64,000 bases of DNA, taken from Actinomycetaceae bacterium. GTDB lineage: Bacteria; Actinomycetota; Actinomycetes; Actinomycetales; Actinomycetaceae. Every line of letters starts with the position of its first letter. Positions within the stretch are counted from its first letter, which is position 1. Below the pieces are notes generated by a model. It did no database searches and had not been told where the DNA came from. It was given only the letters and a program-made list of their open reading frames with translations. This document shows, piece after piece, positions 50,968-58,297 of this stretch. The stretch lies in the NCBI GenBank assembly GCA_028724905.1, contig JAQYTG010000002.1, positions 1 through 64,000 on the forward strand, given 5' to 3'. Made by a program: the position numbers and the translations under genes.

Positions 50968-51511
50968 GCTGTTGTCTGCCTCGCTATCTATGCTCCATCA
51001 CCGATTACTTCTCGCATTTTTGCCTTGCTAGTTACAGTGAAGCATATTTTGTGGGTCGATATAGCCCAAGGGCGGAGTGAATACACGGTAGCGTGGTAGT
51101 GACGTGAGGCGGTTCTGGTTGCATGGCTAAGTTTTGGAGGGGTGCACTGCCGGTTAGCCCATTCTGTCGCTGCTATCTGTCGGTACTGGTTTACTTAAAT
51201 TGCTGGTGTCGCTCGGGATATTTGCCTGGGGTCGGCGCTTGTTCCGCTCTGTCGTGGGTAATGCTGCTGAGCGGCTGCTGTTCATGTAGTTTGACGGGTT
51301 GATATCATTGGTCAGTTTGCGGCTAGGTGGGAGTCAAGAGCGCTGGAGGGGGAGAGTTAAGAGCGCTGGTCTGACCGAGGATATTAACATTGTCGGTCAG
51401 GGCTGACCGACAATATCAACCACCGGCGGTCATGGCTGGCTGGCAATGCCTTGATAGCTAAAATCGCCGGCCGGTTAATATCAACTGGGCGTACCCCAGG
51501 GAAATGGCTGG
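50968..51511. repeat. Gene-free stretch with dispersed repeats, right group
   Basis: No gene. Copies of a GTTGATATT/GGTCAG motif occur at 51298-51315, 51371-51396 (with an internal CTGACCGA/TCGGTCAG hairpin), 51398-51420 and 51465-51485. Two AGAGCGCTGG copies (51338-51370) form another direct repeat. The left part (50968-51290) is unremarkable. Confidence 0.5.
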
Positions 51512-51554
51512 CCGTTAGATGGTGCCGCTCCACTCGTGCGGCACCATCTAACGG
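51512..51554. terminator. Strong hairpin downstream of 51567 gene
   Basis: A 17-bp perfect stem (51512-51528 with 51538-51554) and 9-nt loop lie 12 nt beyond the stop of the minus-strand gene at 51567. It is a likely terminator for the 52605-to-51567 transcript, though a clear T run is lacking. Confidence 0.6.
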
Positions 51555-51566
51555 CGTGGCGCCGCA

Positions 51567-51917
51567 CTAGTGTCTAGCTTTTTGGCGGTAATTCCTGCCC
51601 CAAAACCAAGCTAGCATGAGGATGACGACTGCCACCCGTGTCCAAGAGGAGTTTTGGAGTGCGATGAGGCCGATCGTTGCTGCCATGTAGAGCAGTGAGT
51701 AGAAGACCTCTTTGGGTCCTTCTCGTACCCGCCATGCCAGACTCCAACACATGACCGCCGCGAGCATCACGAACTCAAGTAGGTTCTCTAAAGCCGTCCA
51801 TTGAGACGTGGTGAGATTTGCTGCCAGTGCAATGAAAAGCCCGCACCACACAGCTTCTGGCAGAATCTCAAGTGCGCGTGCGCGATCTCTAGCGGGAAGA
51901 TCTTCACTACCTGACAT
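51567..51917 (-). CDS. Small membrane protein, possible immunity partner
   Basis: 116 residues with three to four predicted membrane helices (AVWCGLFIALAANL; LLEFVMLAAVMCWSLAW; VFYSLLYMAATIGLIAL; VAVVILMLAWFWG) and a basic C-terminus. No family is recognised. It starts one base after the stop of the secreted-protein gene and must be co-translated with it. Small polytopic proteins encoded directly behind a secreted hydrophobic polypeptide are often bacteriocin immunity proteins; that role is inferred from arrangement only. Confidence 0.65.
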   Translation of the reverse strand: MSGSEDLPARDRARALEILPEAVWCGLFIALAANLTTSQWTALENLLEFVMLAAVMCWSLAWRVREGPKEVFYSLLYMAATIGLIALQNSSWTRVAVVILMLAWFWGRNYRQKARH

Positions 51918-51918
51918 T

Positions 51919-52605
51919 TTACTTACCCTCGATCTTTACGGTAATTGGTGGAAATGCCCAGTCTGAATAAAAAGTAATTCCTTTTCCTTGGTGCAGTGCT
52001 CCAACGACCTTAGTTGCGATATCTGCAAAAAAGGCTCCGCCTAGTGCTCCGGTGACGAGGCCTGCTGCTGTTCCCAATGGTCCAGCCAGAGATGTTAGGA
52101 GCGGCCAAATTGCTGCTACGGCCGCAGGGCCAGCCTCAGCGGCTGTTGCTAAGAACGCAAATGTCCCAGCTTGTAAATCGGCGTTAGAAATGTGAAAAAG
52201 TTTCGCTGCGCGATCGCTTACAGCTGTGGTGGTTCTGTTTGTTATGTTAATAAACGGTGATTGTCCAGTGGAAAAGCTATGGAGAAGATTCGTTTCGTCA
52301 GCCGTGAAGTTGTACTTTGACTGTAGTTCCTTATCTGATACCTTGATCGCGAATTTCCCTGGTGCAACGATACTGGTGCGAAATGCTGAACCGGCTCTCG
52401 CAATTTTTGTTGCGAGCTCTACGGCCTCAGCTTCTGTGACAGAGATTGATTCTCTAGAATCGTTCTGGGCGCTCGCTAGGGACGAAGAAACGTTGGGTGA
52501 TGCACTGTTTGTAGTTATTTCTGTAGCGCCAGCGACTCCTGCTGTTGATATAGAGAGGGCAAGGGCACACGTGCTCGCTATGGTGAGTGAAGATAGCTTT
52601 TTCAC
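51919..52605 (-). CDS. Secreted protein with Gly/Ala-rich hydrophobic C-terminal region
   Basis: 228 residues. A clear signal peptide (LTIASTCALALSISTAGVAGA, cleavage near residue 27) precedes a hydrophilic middle. A ~50-residue hydrophobic Gly/Ala stretch (about 150-200, AAVAAIWPLLTSLAGPLGTA, then GALGGAFFADIATKVVGAL) and an amphipathic tail follow. No cysteine, wall anchor or enzyme motif is seen. The C-terminal portion resembles membrane-active bacteriocins in composition, not in any motif I can name. The start is GTG with AAGGAG. The gene is divergent from the peptide and two-component genes. Confidence 0.7.
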   Translation of the reverse strand: MKKLSSLTIASTCALALSISTAGVAGATEITTNSASPNVSSSLASAQNDSRESISVTEAEAVELATKIARAGSAFRTSIVAPGKFAIKVSDKELQSKYNFTADETNLLHSFSTGQSPFINITNRTTTAVSDRAAKLFHISNADLQAGTFAFLATAAEAGPAAVAAIWPLLTSLAGPLGTAAGLVTGALGGAFFADIATKVVGALHQGKGITFYSDWAFPPITVKIEGK

Positions 52606-52625
52606 TTTTTCTCCTTAGTTGTAGC

Positions 52626-52643
52626 GTCAGCAACATTGCTGAC
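52626..52643 (-). promoter_or_regulatory. Dyad in leader of the secreted-protein gene
   Basis: GTCAGCAA and TTGCTGAC are separated by two bases, 20-38 nt upstream of the GTG start at 52605. It could be an operator overlapping the transcript start or a leader hairpin close to the ribosome-binding site. Confidence 0.45.
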
Positions 52644-52710
52644 ATTGGGTGCTTTCTGCACGGCGCATTTTCGTTGCGCTAAGTTAAGCACATCACAAGA
52701 GTGTTGATTT

Positions 52711-52734
52711 AGATACCGACATTCGTCGGTATCT
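52711..52734. promoter_or_regulatory. Dyad in divergent promoter region
   Basis: AGATACCGAC and GTCGGTATCT (10-bp arms, ATTC centre) lie midway between the divergent secreted-protein gene and the peptide-kinase-regulator genes. No T run follows on either strand, so it fits a binding site better than a terminator. A partial half-site, CCGATATAC, follows at 52741-52749, overlapping a TATACT -10 candidate. The adjacent LuxR-type regulator is the obvious candidate ligand (inference). Confidence 0.5.
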
Positions 52735-52800
52735 TTCTTGCCGATATACTCCTAAAATAGTGTGCATAATAGACGCTAAAATTATCCAATGAGAGGTTTT

Positions 52801-53010
52801 ATGGCTATGTCTGTTTCAACTTTTACTGCTGCCCTCGCTGCTGTAGCGATGCTGATGCCGAGTATCTCGCCATACGCCATTGAAGTCACTGAATCTTCAT
52901 CTACTGTAAGCACGGAGCAGAAATCGGATTCATTAGCTTTAACATTCTCTCCGTTTGTATGTAATTTTTTCCCAAATTTGCCAGGGTGTGAGAAGTATAG
53001 AGCTCACTGA
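52801..53010 (+). CDS. Small secreted peptide precursor, candidate pheromone
   Basis: 69 residues from ATG 52801 (GAGAGG upstream; ATG 52789 and 52807 are also in frame). A signal peptide (TFTAALAAVAMLMPSISPYA) is followed by a Ser/Thr/Glu-rich spacer and a distinct hydrophobic end, FSPFVCNFFPNLPGCEKYRAH minus its last residue. Two Cys enclose eight residues, CNFFPNLPGC, which could form a disulfide ring. The stop overlaps the ribosome-binding site of a sensor-kinase gene 11 nt downstream. The size, secretion signal and neighbours suggest a signalling peptide or kinase accessory protein; no known family is recognised. Confidence 0.7.
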   Translation: MAMSVSTFTAALAAVAMLMPSISPYAIEVTESSSTVSTEQKSDSLALTFSPFVCNFFPNLPGCEKYRAH

Positions 53011-53021
53011 GGTGATCAACG

Positions 53022-54173
53022 TTGGCTCGGCGTGTGCTCCGGTATTTGTTTCCTCAGTATTCCCGCTCTCAAAGGCTCCAGCCCGCAATGTTTATGGCTG
53101 CAGGGATATTTTTTGTGTTGCTGGACGTAGCCGTTTCGGCTCTTGGGTTGTACAGTTTTGACATCAAACATCTGTTGCTGGTTGTAGCACTTTCTGTCCT
53201 TTTTGCTCTTGCTGGATGGTTTCAGCTCTTCGAGTTTCTCTTTATTGGTTGTTATATTCTGTTTGATTCTCTGGATATGGTTGGCGGTTTTGGCTCGGTA
53301 GAGTTCGGACTACTCATTGTGCTTGTCTTCTGGATGGTGCGCTCGTGGGTAGTTCCAGCTATTGTAGTAATGATCGTCTATGGGGTGCTATCAACCCTCG
53401 TTAGCCCCACATCTCAGTTGCAGGCGCTCAGTTCGTTACTCGTCTCTATCGTAGTGTTGCTCATTGGTTTGTCCTTGCGTTGGCAGAGCAATCGCAGGAT
53501 GTTAGCTGAGTTCGAAAAAGAGCAAGCCCAATTGGCGTCACTCAACACACGTCAGGAATTAGCTCGCCAGTTGCATGATACGACGGCGAAAGACCTTGCT
53601 CATGTGACGATGCTTGCGCAAGATGTCGCTAAACATCACCCAGATTTGTCAAGGGAATTACGGCCTCTCGTTGCTGCGGCAGCGGAAGCTTCCCGCAGAA
53701 TCCGGCCGATCATCACCTCTGTTAATACTGCGGCCACGGAGACTCCACTATCTGAGGTCATTGCGGTGGTTTCGGATATGCTTACAACCAGAAATATAAC
53801 GCTGCACACTGCTATCGACGGAGATATTGATAACATTCCCACGCGCCAGCAAAGGCTTACTGCGGCTCTTGCAATTAGAGAATGCGGGGTGAATGTTTTG
53901 AAATATGCCCCTCAGGGGTCTGCTGCAGATCTCAATGTAAATGTTGATCTAGATTCGCGGGTGCTTGCGATGTCGCTGACTAATATCATTGCCGCTACTC
54001 CAGTTCCAGCTAGCGTGACTAGTGGGTACGGGCTTATGAACTTAAAGTACCGTATTCAACAAGAGGGTGGTACTTTGGATATCTCACACATACAAGATCG
54101 CTGGTTGGTGTATGTGAGTCTTCCTTCTGGGGTGGCCAGCGAAAAGGAAAAACTAGCCAAAATAAGCAAGTAG
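53022..54173 (+). CDS. Polytopic sensor histidine kinase
   Basis: 383 residues. About six membrane helices (residues 22-150) with very short loops precede a cytoplasmic kinase. The phosphoacceptor His185 lies in ELARQLHDTTAKDLAHV, the HisKA_3 (NarL/DesK-type) form. The ATPase N-box is RECGVNVLKYAP (about 286-297) and the G-box SGYGLMNLKYRI. The membrane-embedded sensor without a large external domain recalls kinases that read hydrophobic peptides or membrane state. The start is TTG with TGAGGTG. The response-regulator gene follows after three bases. Confidence 0.88.
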   Translation: MARRVLRYLFPQYSRSQRLQPAMFMAAGIFFVLLDVAVSALGLYSFDIKHLLLVVALSVLFALAGWFQLFEFLFIGCYILFDSLDMVGGFGSVEFGLLIVLVFWMVRSWVVPAIVVMIVYGVLSTLVSPTSQLQALSSLLVSIVVLLIGLSLRWQSNRRMLAEFEKEQAQLASLNTRQELARQLHDTTAKDLAHVTMLAQDVAKHHPDLSRELRPLVAAAAEASRRIRPIITSVNTAATETPLSEVIAVVSDMLTTRNITLHTAIDGDIDNIPTRQQRLTAALAIRECGVNVLKYAPQGSAADLNVNVDLDSRVLAMSLTNIIAATPVPASVTSGYGLMNLKYRIQQEGGTLDISHIQDRWLVYVSLPSGVASEKEKLAKISK

Positions 54174-54176
54174 CTA

Positions 54177-54863
54177 GTGAAAGATGCAATCATGAGTAGC
54201 AGTGAGAAGATTAGGATTCTGATAGCTGACGACGATTCAATTGTCCGTGAGACTTTGACCAGTTTGCTTAACGATCAAGATGGTTTAGAAGTGGTAACTA
54301 CAGCTGTGGACGGCGCGCAAGTCTTTGACCGGCTCACTGCGTATCGGGTAGATGTGGCGCTGCTGGATGTCGATATGCCCGTGATGGGCGGCATTGAGGT
54401 CGCCCGTAAAATGGCTGAGAAGTGGCCAGATATCACGATTATTATGCTGACGGCATTCGAGTATGAAGAATCTCTGGGGCAGGCAATTGATGTGGGGGTG
54501 CGCGGATTTCTTACGAAAGATATTCCCGCTCCTGAGCTCGCCGAGCTTATCCGACAAGCGCGGGCGGGGAAGCAAGTGATGGCACAACGTCCTATTGAGA
54601 TTCTCACTGAATCCTATTCCGTGCTCCATCACACTCAAGAAGAATACGCAGACTTCATTAAAGCGGTGCATACTTTGCCCGAACGCCTGCGCCCTACATT
54701 TCGGCTGTTGCTCAAGGCGCTGGCGAATAAGAATATCGCTCACCAGCTTCACCTGAGTGAAGCGACGGTACGATCTTACGTCTCCGACATTCTTGCCCAC
54801 ACTGGTTGTTCTACCAGAGGAGAGTTAGCCATTACCGCTGTTAAAGCTGGGGTTATCGAGTGA
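54177..54863 (+). CDS. LuxR/NarL-type response regulator
   Basis: 228 residues from GTG 54177 (ATG 54192 would trim five). The receiver domain has D18-D20, phosphoacceptor D64 in LLDVDMPVMGG, T92 and K114. The C-terminal LuxR HTH (about 165-225) reads LKALANKNIAHQLHLSEATVRSYVSDILAHTG. It is the cognate partner of the kinase just upstream. Targets probably include the divergent promoter with the 52711 dyad (inference). Confidence 0.92.
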   Translation: MKDAIMSSSEKIRILIADDDSIVRETLTSLLNDQDGLEVVTTAVDGAQVFDRLTAYRVDVALLDVDMPVMGGIEVARKMAEKWPDITIIMLTAFEYEESLGQAIDVGVRGFLTKDIPAPELAELIRQARAGKQVMAQRPIEILTESYSVLHHTQEEYADFIKAVHTLPERLRPTFRLLLKALANKNIAHQLHLSEATVRSYVSDILAHTGCSTRGELAITAVKAGVIE

Positions 54864-55130
54864 GCAAAGACGTGGCTCGTTAGTGGAGAGAGCGGCCGGT
54901 AGTGATGGCGGCTGGCTGAACTTCACCATCAACTCCGAATGCTGAATCTCACCAATAGAGCCCTGAATGTCGAACCACGCACGTTTCACTCTGCGAGGCG
55001 CGCATTTCGCTAAGCGCCGCACACACTCGCTACGTGGGGTATAAGACACGCCTGCGCACCCTGATCCTTCCCAAAGTTTGACGGCGTTCCTTCCGTAATC
55101 AAACGTTGCAACGATCACCAGATTCCAAGG
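54864..55130. other. Gap after the response regulator gene
   Basis: No supported gene. A long minus-strand frame crosses this gap but extends into flanking genes and has no start signal or recognisable domain. No clear terminator follows the regulator gene. Confidence 0.3.
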
Positions 55131-55160
55131 TTGACAAATCGTGCGGGGGGGGGGTAGCGT
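55131..55160 (+). promoter_or_regulatory. Promoter with 10-G tract in the spacer
   Basis: A perfect -35 TTGACA (55131-55136) and a weak -10 TAGCGT (55155-55160) are 18 bp apart. The spacer ends in ten consecutive G (55145-55154). Gain or loss of a G by slippage would shift the spacing between 17 and 19 bp and so alter promoter strength, the mechanism known for phase-variable surface proteins in other bacteria. It drives the LPxTG protein gene 75 nt downstream. A second candidate (TTGACG at 55163) exists without the tract. Confidence 0.6.
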
Positions 55161-55234
55161 CTTTGACGTCGCTTTAGGGGATTTAGTGACTATTGTTCTC
55201 AACGAGATGCAAGTATCAAGTATAAGGGGAATTA

Positions 55235-56206
55235 ATGATGAAAATGAAGAAAGCTGCTGCAGCCGCGATTCTCGCCGGTGCGGTTTGTTTCTCTGGTAGC
55301 ACGGCTGCTTTTGCTGCGAATCATACTTATGAGCCAGGCTCAGCTGCTGCGGCACTTGCTGCGCGTGACCAGGCTATCGTTGATACCAACAAGTGGGATT
55401 GTCCGGCGGTTGAAGTTCAAAAGAACCGAGAGCTAAAGGATCTCTTCACCGGTTACAAGGCTGAAATCGAGGCTGACGTTGCCGATTGGGAGGGAGCCAT
55501 CGAGGGTGCCAAGAAGTGGATTGAGGATAACGCCAAAGAGATTGCCGATATGGAGAAGCATCTTGCTGATCTCAAAGCCTCATGGCAGGTCAATGTAAAT
55601 GCTTTCGGCGAGGAAATGGCTCAGTACTACTACAAGGCTGACTACGATGCGATGGTTGCAGCCGAAAAAGAGCTGACCGCCTTGAAAGATGCCAGCCCTG
55701 CCGGTGTTGCGCTTGCAGAACGTCAGATTAAAGACGCCGAAACGAAACTCGCTGCCCTCAATGAAGATCTTTCCTTGGTGAAGGCTGAACTCCGTACTTT
55801 CTACTACAACCCAAGTTTGAAACTCGGCAAGTGCGACAAGAAATCTGAGATCGTGGCTGGGCAGATTAATGGAGACAAGCCGAAGGCGGATCCAGTAGAT
55901 GGCGGTAACCTCGTTCCTGGTTCATCTGCTGAAAAGCCATCTGCCGAAAAGCCAGCCGATCCCGCTGCTGAGGTGAAGCCTGGAGCTGAGACCTCGAAGA
56001 CCCAGAAGACAGCTCCTGCGGGAGATAAGAAAGGCAATAAAGCAACTGAAAAGGTGACGGTGGATACTAAAGATGGTGTTGATGAGGGCACTGTCGCTGC
56101 GAAACTTCCGAGCACTGGCTCTGCTGCTGGCGTAGCTGCTGGGCTTGCAGGGCTTGCGGGCATTGCAGGCGTTGCGGGTGTTGCACTTCGTCGCAAGTTT
56201 GCTTGA
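55235..56206 (+). CDS. LPxTG wall-anchored coiled-coil surface protein
   Basis: 323 residues. The signal peptide runs AAAAAILAGAVCFSGSTAAFA. A helical, Lys/Glu/Ala-rich domain (about 50-205, with IKDAETKLAALNEDLSLVKAEL) contains two Cys (near 53 and 206) that may pair. A Pro/Lys/Ala-rich wall-spanning segment follows. The sortase signal is LPSTG at 291-295, then a Gly/Ala/Val helix and RRKFA. Two ATGs (55235, 55238) follow AAGGGGA. It is a surface protein, possibly adhesive or antigenically exposed. The promoter has a poly-G tract. Confidence 0.9.
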   Translation: MMKMKKAAAAAILAGAVCFSGSTAAFAANHTYEPGSAAAALAARDQAIVDTNKWDCPAVEVQKNRELKDLFTGYKAEIEADVADWEGAIEGAKKWIEDNAKEIADMEKHLADLKASWQVNVNAFGEEMAQYYYKADYDAMVAAEKELTALKDASPAGVALAERQIKDAETKLAALNEDLSLVKAELRTFYYNPSLKLGKCDKKSEIVAGQINGDKPKADPVDGGNLVPGSSAEKPSAEKPADPAAEVKPGAETSKTQKTAPAGDKKGNKATEKVTVDTKDGVDEGTVAAKLPSTGSAAGVAAGLAGLAGIAGVAGVALRRKFA

Positions 56207-56281
56207 TATGCGCTTGTGAGGATGTACTCCTTAGAACCGAGATAATTTAAGTAGCGCCAACGGTACGTGTAAGGCGCATTG

Positions 56282-56329
56282 AGGGGCTAAGGGTCAAAAG
56301 ATACACTTTTGATCCTTAGCCCCTTTTTA
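56282..56329 (+). terminator. Terminator of the surface protein gene
   Basis: A 19-bp stem with one mismatch (56282-56300 with 56306-56324), loop ATACA, then TTTTT. It lies 75 nt after the stop and is a textbook intrinsic terminator. Confidence 0.9.
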
Positions 56330-56421
56330 CCATTGTCTGTGACGCCATTATCTGCTATGTAGCTATCTGTGCAACCATCACTTATTTTTATGGTTTACGT
56401 CACTTTTTCTAAAAATCCTGC

Positions 56422-56430
56422 GGGGGGGGG
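56422..56430 (+). repeat. 9-G homopolymer tract
   Basis: Nine consecutive G lie 49-57 nt upstream of the next ATG, in the probable promoter or leader of the three-gene unit that follows. No convincing -35/-10 pair can be placed around it, so whether it affects transcription or leader structure is open. Confidence 0.7.
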
Positions 56431-56478
56431 CTCTGATATCTCTTAAGTGATCACCTTAAAGAATCCTGGGAGGGGGAA

Positions 56479-56757
56479 ATGTTACTTCTGTTTTTTATTA
56501 TCGGTGCAGCTGCTGGAGCTGGTATTGGCTGGTGGGTTGAACAGCAAAAAGGCGGGCCACAGAACCGAAATATGGAAGCTGGTCCGATCCATAAAATTAT
56601 GCAAAAAGGTGGCGGTGCATTCCTTACCGTTGCGGCATTCGTTGCGGCCTTCTCCACTCACATGACGGCTAGCTTTGCATTTGGGTTCATACTGCTTGGT
56701 GCATACGTAGTGTATTTGCTCTGGCCTGGCTATCGCGGATTCCTGTTCTTCATTTAA
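56479..56757 (+). CDS. Small two- to three-helix membrane protein
   Basis: 92 residues. Helix 1 is at residues 2-20 (LLLFFIIGAAAGAGIGWWVE), a polar Gln/Gly/Asn loop follows, and two helices fill residues 45-90. A strong GGGAGGGGG ribosome-binding site precedes the ATG. No family is recognised. It starts a run of three same-strand genes of unknown function behind the poly-G tract. Confidence 0.65.
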   Translation: MLLLFFIIGAAAGAGIGWWVEQQKGGPQNRNMEAGPIHKIMQKGGGAFLTVAAFVAAFSTHMTASFAFGFILLGAYVVYLLWPGYRGFLFFI

Positions 56758-56832
56758 GGATCTATTCGTTTTAAAGTTCTATTCATTATTTGTATTCTTG
56801 TTCGCTTATTCAGGGAAACTCAGGGGGAAAAT

Positions 56833-57138
56833 ATGATGCGTAAAACGAAAGCGGCCTTTATTGGCGTCATCTGCGCAGCTGCACTATCTCTCACTGCGTG
56901 TGGAGCTTCGACTCCAGCGCCAACTCTCAGTGAGCTCAAATCTCAGGCACAAGATTTGATGGAAAAATGTATGCGCAACACATCGGATGAATGCACTAAA
57001 AAGAAAGATACATTCTGTGATGGGCTGGAAGCATATATCGACAAGCAGGGTGCCGTAGATATGAATCAACTGGATATGGGAAGCAGAATGGGTTTCTTGA
57101 CGTTCGGGACGGGCTGCTCTGGGGTTCAGCTGAAATAG
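56833..57138 (+). CDS. Small Cys-rich lipoprotein
   Basis: 101 residues. The signal peptide ends in lipobox LTAC with Cys at 23. The ~78-residue mature part contains four more Cys (MEKCMRN, SDECTKK, DTFCDGL, GTGCSGV), which could form two disulfides. No family is recognised. AGGGGGAAA precedes the tandem ATGs. The next gene begins six bases after its stop, so they form an operon. Confidence 0.75.
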   Translation: MMRKTKAAFIGVICAAALSLTACGASTPAPTLSELKSQAQDLMEKCMRNTSDECTKKKDTFCDGLEAYIDKQGAVDMNQLDMGSRMGFLTFGTGCSGVQLK

Positions 57139-57143
57139 GTGCG

Positions 57144-57839
57144 GTGATGTCTACTTTCATTGATACGATCAAACCTGGGCCGTGCAAGAGCCGTTACATT
57201 CCTGAGCGTGACGCCGATTGCCGATTCGTTATCTCTGACGGCGAGCGGCAAGGGATGCTTACTTTCGGTCTGCAAAGTGTGTACTTTGCCTACAATCATG
57301 GGCAAGGTTGGGAACCGGATCTGGCGGTAGAGCCGAATGGAAGATCTTCAGATAGCGGCTGGGAGCTGCATCTAACGAAAACCAAAATCATTGTGTGGTC
57401 TCCCCTTAATAGCGGTGGTATTTTTAGCACGAAAATGAAGTACACGCGCGGGAAAGCTACTGGAGGTGTATACCCGCTCGTGGATACCGGAAAGCTGGTG
57501 CGTGACTCGGATGATTTAACTGTGACCATTGTGAATTGGGATGGGAGTTTTGGTTTTAGTCTTGAGTTCTTGACGCCGAACGATGCAGCCTCTTTTTGTG
57601 CGGGGTTTGCAAAAAATCTGCGTATTGCATTTCAGGAACGGGTCGATTACGCAAAAGAAGCGTTAGCTGATGGCGTAGTTTCTCCCACGGATCGCAACGG
57701 CATTCGTGCACAAGCATGGATTGACGCGGATTACAGTGGTCTTGATGAGTTGGAGCGGCAGCTCACTAGCTACAACTGGGGCAGCACAGAAGAGCTAGAC
57801 GTCGATCTCATAAAGCTAGGCTTACCAGTGAACGTGTAG
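57144..57839 (+). CDS. Conserved-looking cytosolic protein of unknown function
   Basis: 231 residues with no signal peptide or membrane helix. The first ~150 residues look like a beta-rich module (GMLTFGLQSVYFAYNHGQGWEP; ELHLTKTKIIVWSPL) and the C-terminal part is helical and acidic (YSGLDELERQLTSYNWGSTEEL). No motif is recognised. GTG 57144 and ATG 57147 are adjacent. It closes the three-gene unit with the small membrane protein and Cys-rich lipoprotein. Confidence 0.75.
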   Translation: MMSTFIDTIKPGPCKSRYIPERDADCRFVISDGERQGMLTFGLQSVYFAYNHGQGWEPDLAVEPNGRSSDSGWELHLTKTKIIVWSPLNSGGIFSTKMKYTRGKATGGVYPLVDTGKLVRDSDDLTVTIVNWDGSFGFSLEFLTPNDAASFCAGFAKNLRIAFQERVDYAKEALADGVVSPTDRNGIRAQAWIDADYSGLDELERQLTSYNWGSTEELDVDLIKLGLPVNV

Positions 57840-58180
57840 ATCGGTGAACGTGCAGCAAAAGTCCTAGGCAATCAGCGGACTATCTGACGGCAATGATGTT
57901 GGCTGGCTGGTTGTGCTGCGTGGACGGATGATTTGTGTGCCGCGTGGGCGGATGCTGCTGCTCGGCTAGCGAATGCTGGGCTTGGTGTTGGTGCTATGTG
58001 TTGGTGACGGCACTGGCTGAGTGTAACGGTACGGGTTGCTTTGCCTAAGTCGTCTTTAGCTATCGTTTAGGCTTGCTGTGCCTGATGCCCCCACCCTAAT
58101 GGGCTGGGTAGGTACGTGGTGTGCTGGTAGGCAGGCGGTGTGGCTTTTTGAGCCGATCAGGTGCCGTAGATATGCACCAT
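57840..58180 (+). other. Gene-free stretch upstream of the riboswitch-like leader
   Basis: No gene. Degenerate repeats around GTGCTGCGTGGACGGATG and GTGCCGCGTGGGCGGATG (57915-57955) and GTTGGTG motifs (57990-58012) are present. A promoter for the downstream transporter gene presumably lies near 58040-58080 but no clear boxes are seen. Confidence 0.35.
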
Positions 58181-58181
58181 G

Positions 58182-58297
58182 CGTCGGTGGTTGCTACAAT
58201 CTCGATGTGGCTGAGAGACCTCTGCAATCTCTGCTCTCGCCAATACCGCGTCGTGAACGTTAGGTGCTCGAACAGGTGAATGCCTGAGCGCCGAACG
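58182..58297 (+). promoter_or_regulatory. Degenerate TPP-riboswitch-like element
   Basis: Several thiamine pyrophosphate riboswitch landmarks appear in order: CGGT (58185) pairing with ACCG (58245); GCTACA/TGTGGC (58193-58198 with 58206-58211) leading straight into CTGAGA (58211-58216); GAAC (58255 and 58270); AATGCC (58279-58284) and GCG (58288-58290). The usual CCTGAT between GAAC and the last hairpin is missing. It lies before a thiamine-precursor-type binding protein. It may be a divergent or decaying riboswitch. Confidence 0.4.

Noticed and set aside
54825..55355. 176-codon minus-strand frame overlapping the response regulator end and the LPxTG gene start
   Set aside because: It runs antisense into two well-supported genes, has no start signal, and the predicted protein has no domain.
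58078..58263. 61-codon frame upstream of the binding-protein gene
   Set aside because: It overlaps the riboswitch-like element and has no family resemblance.
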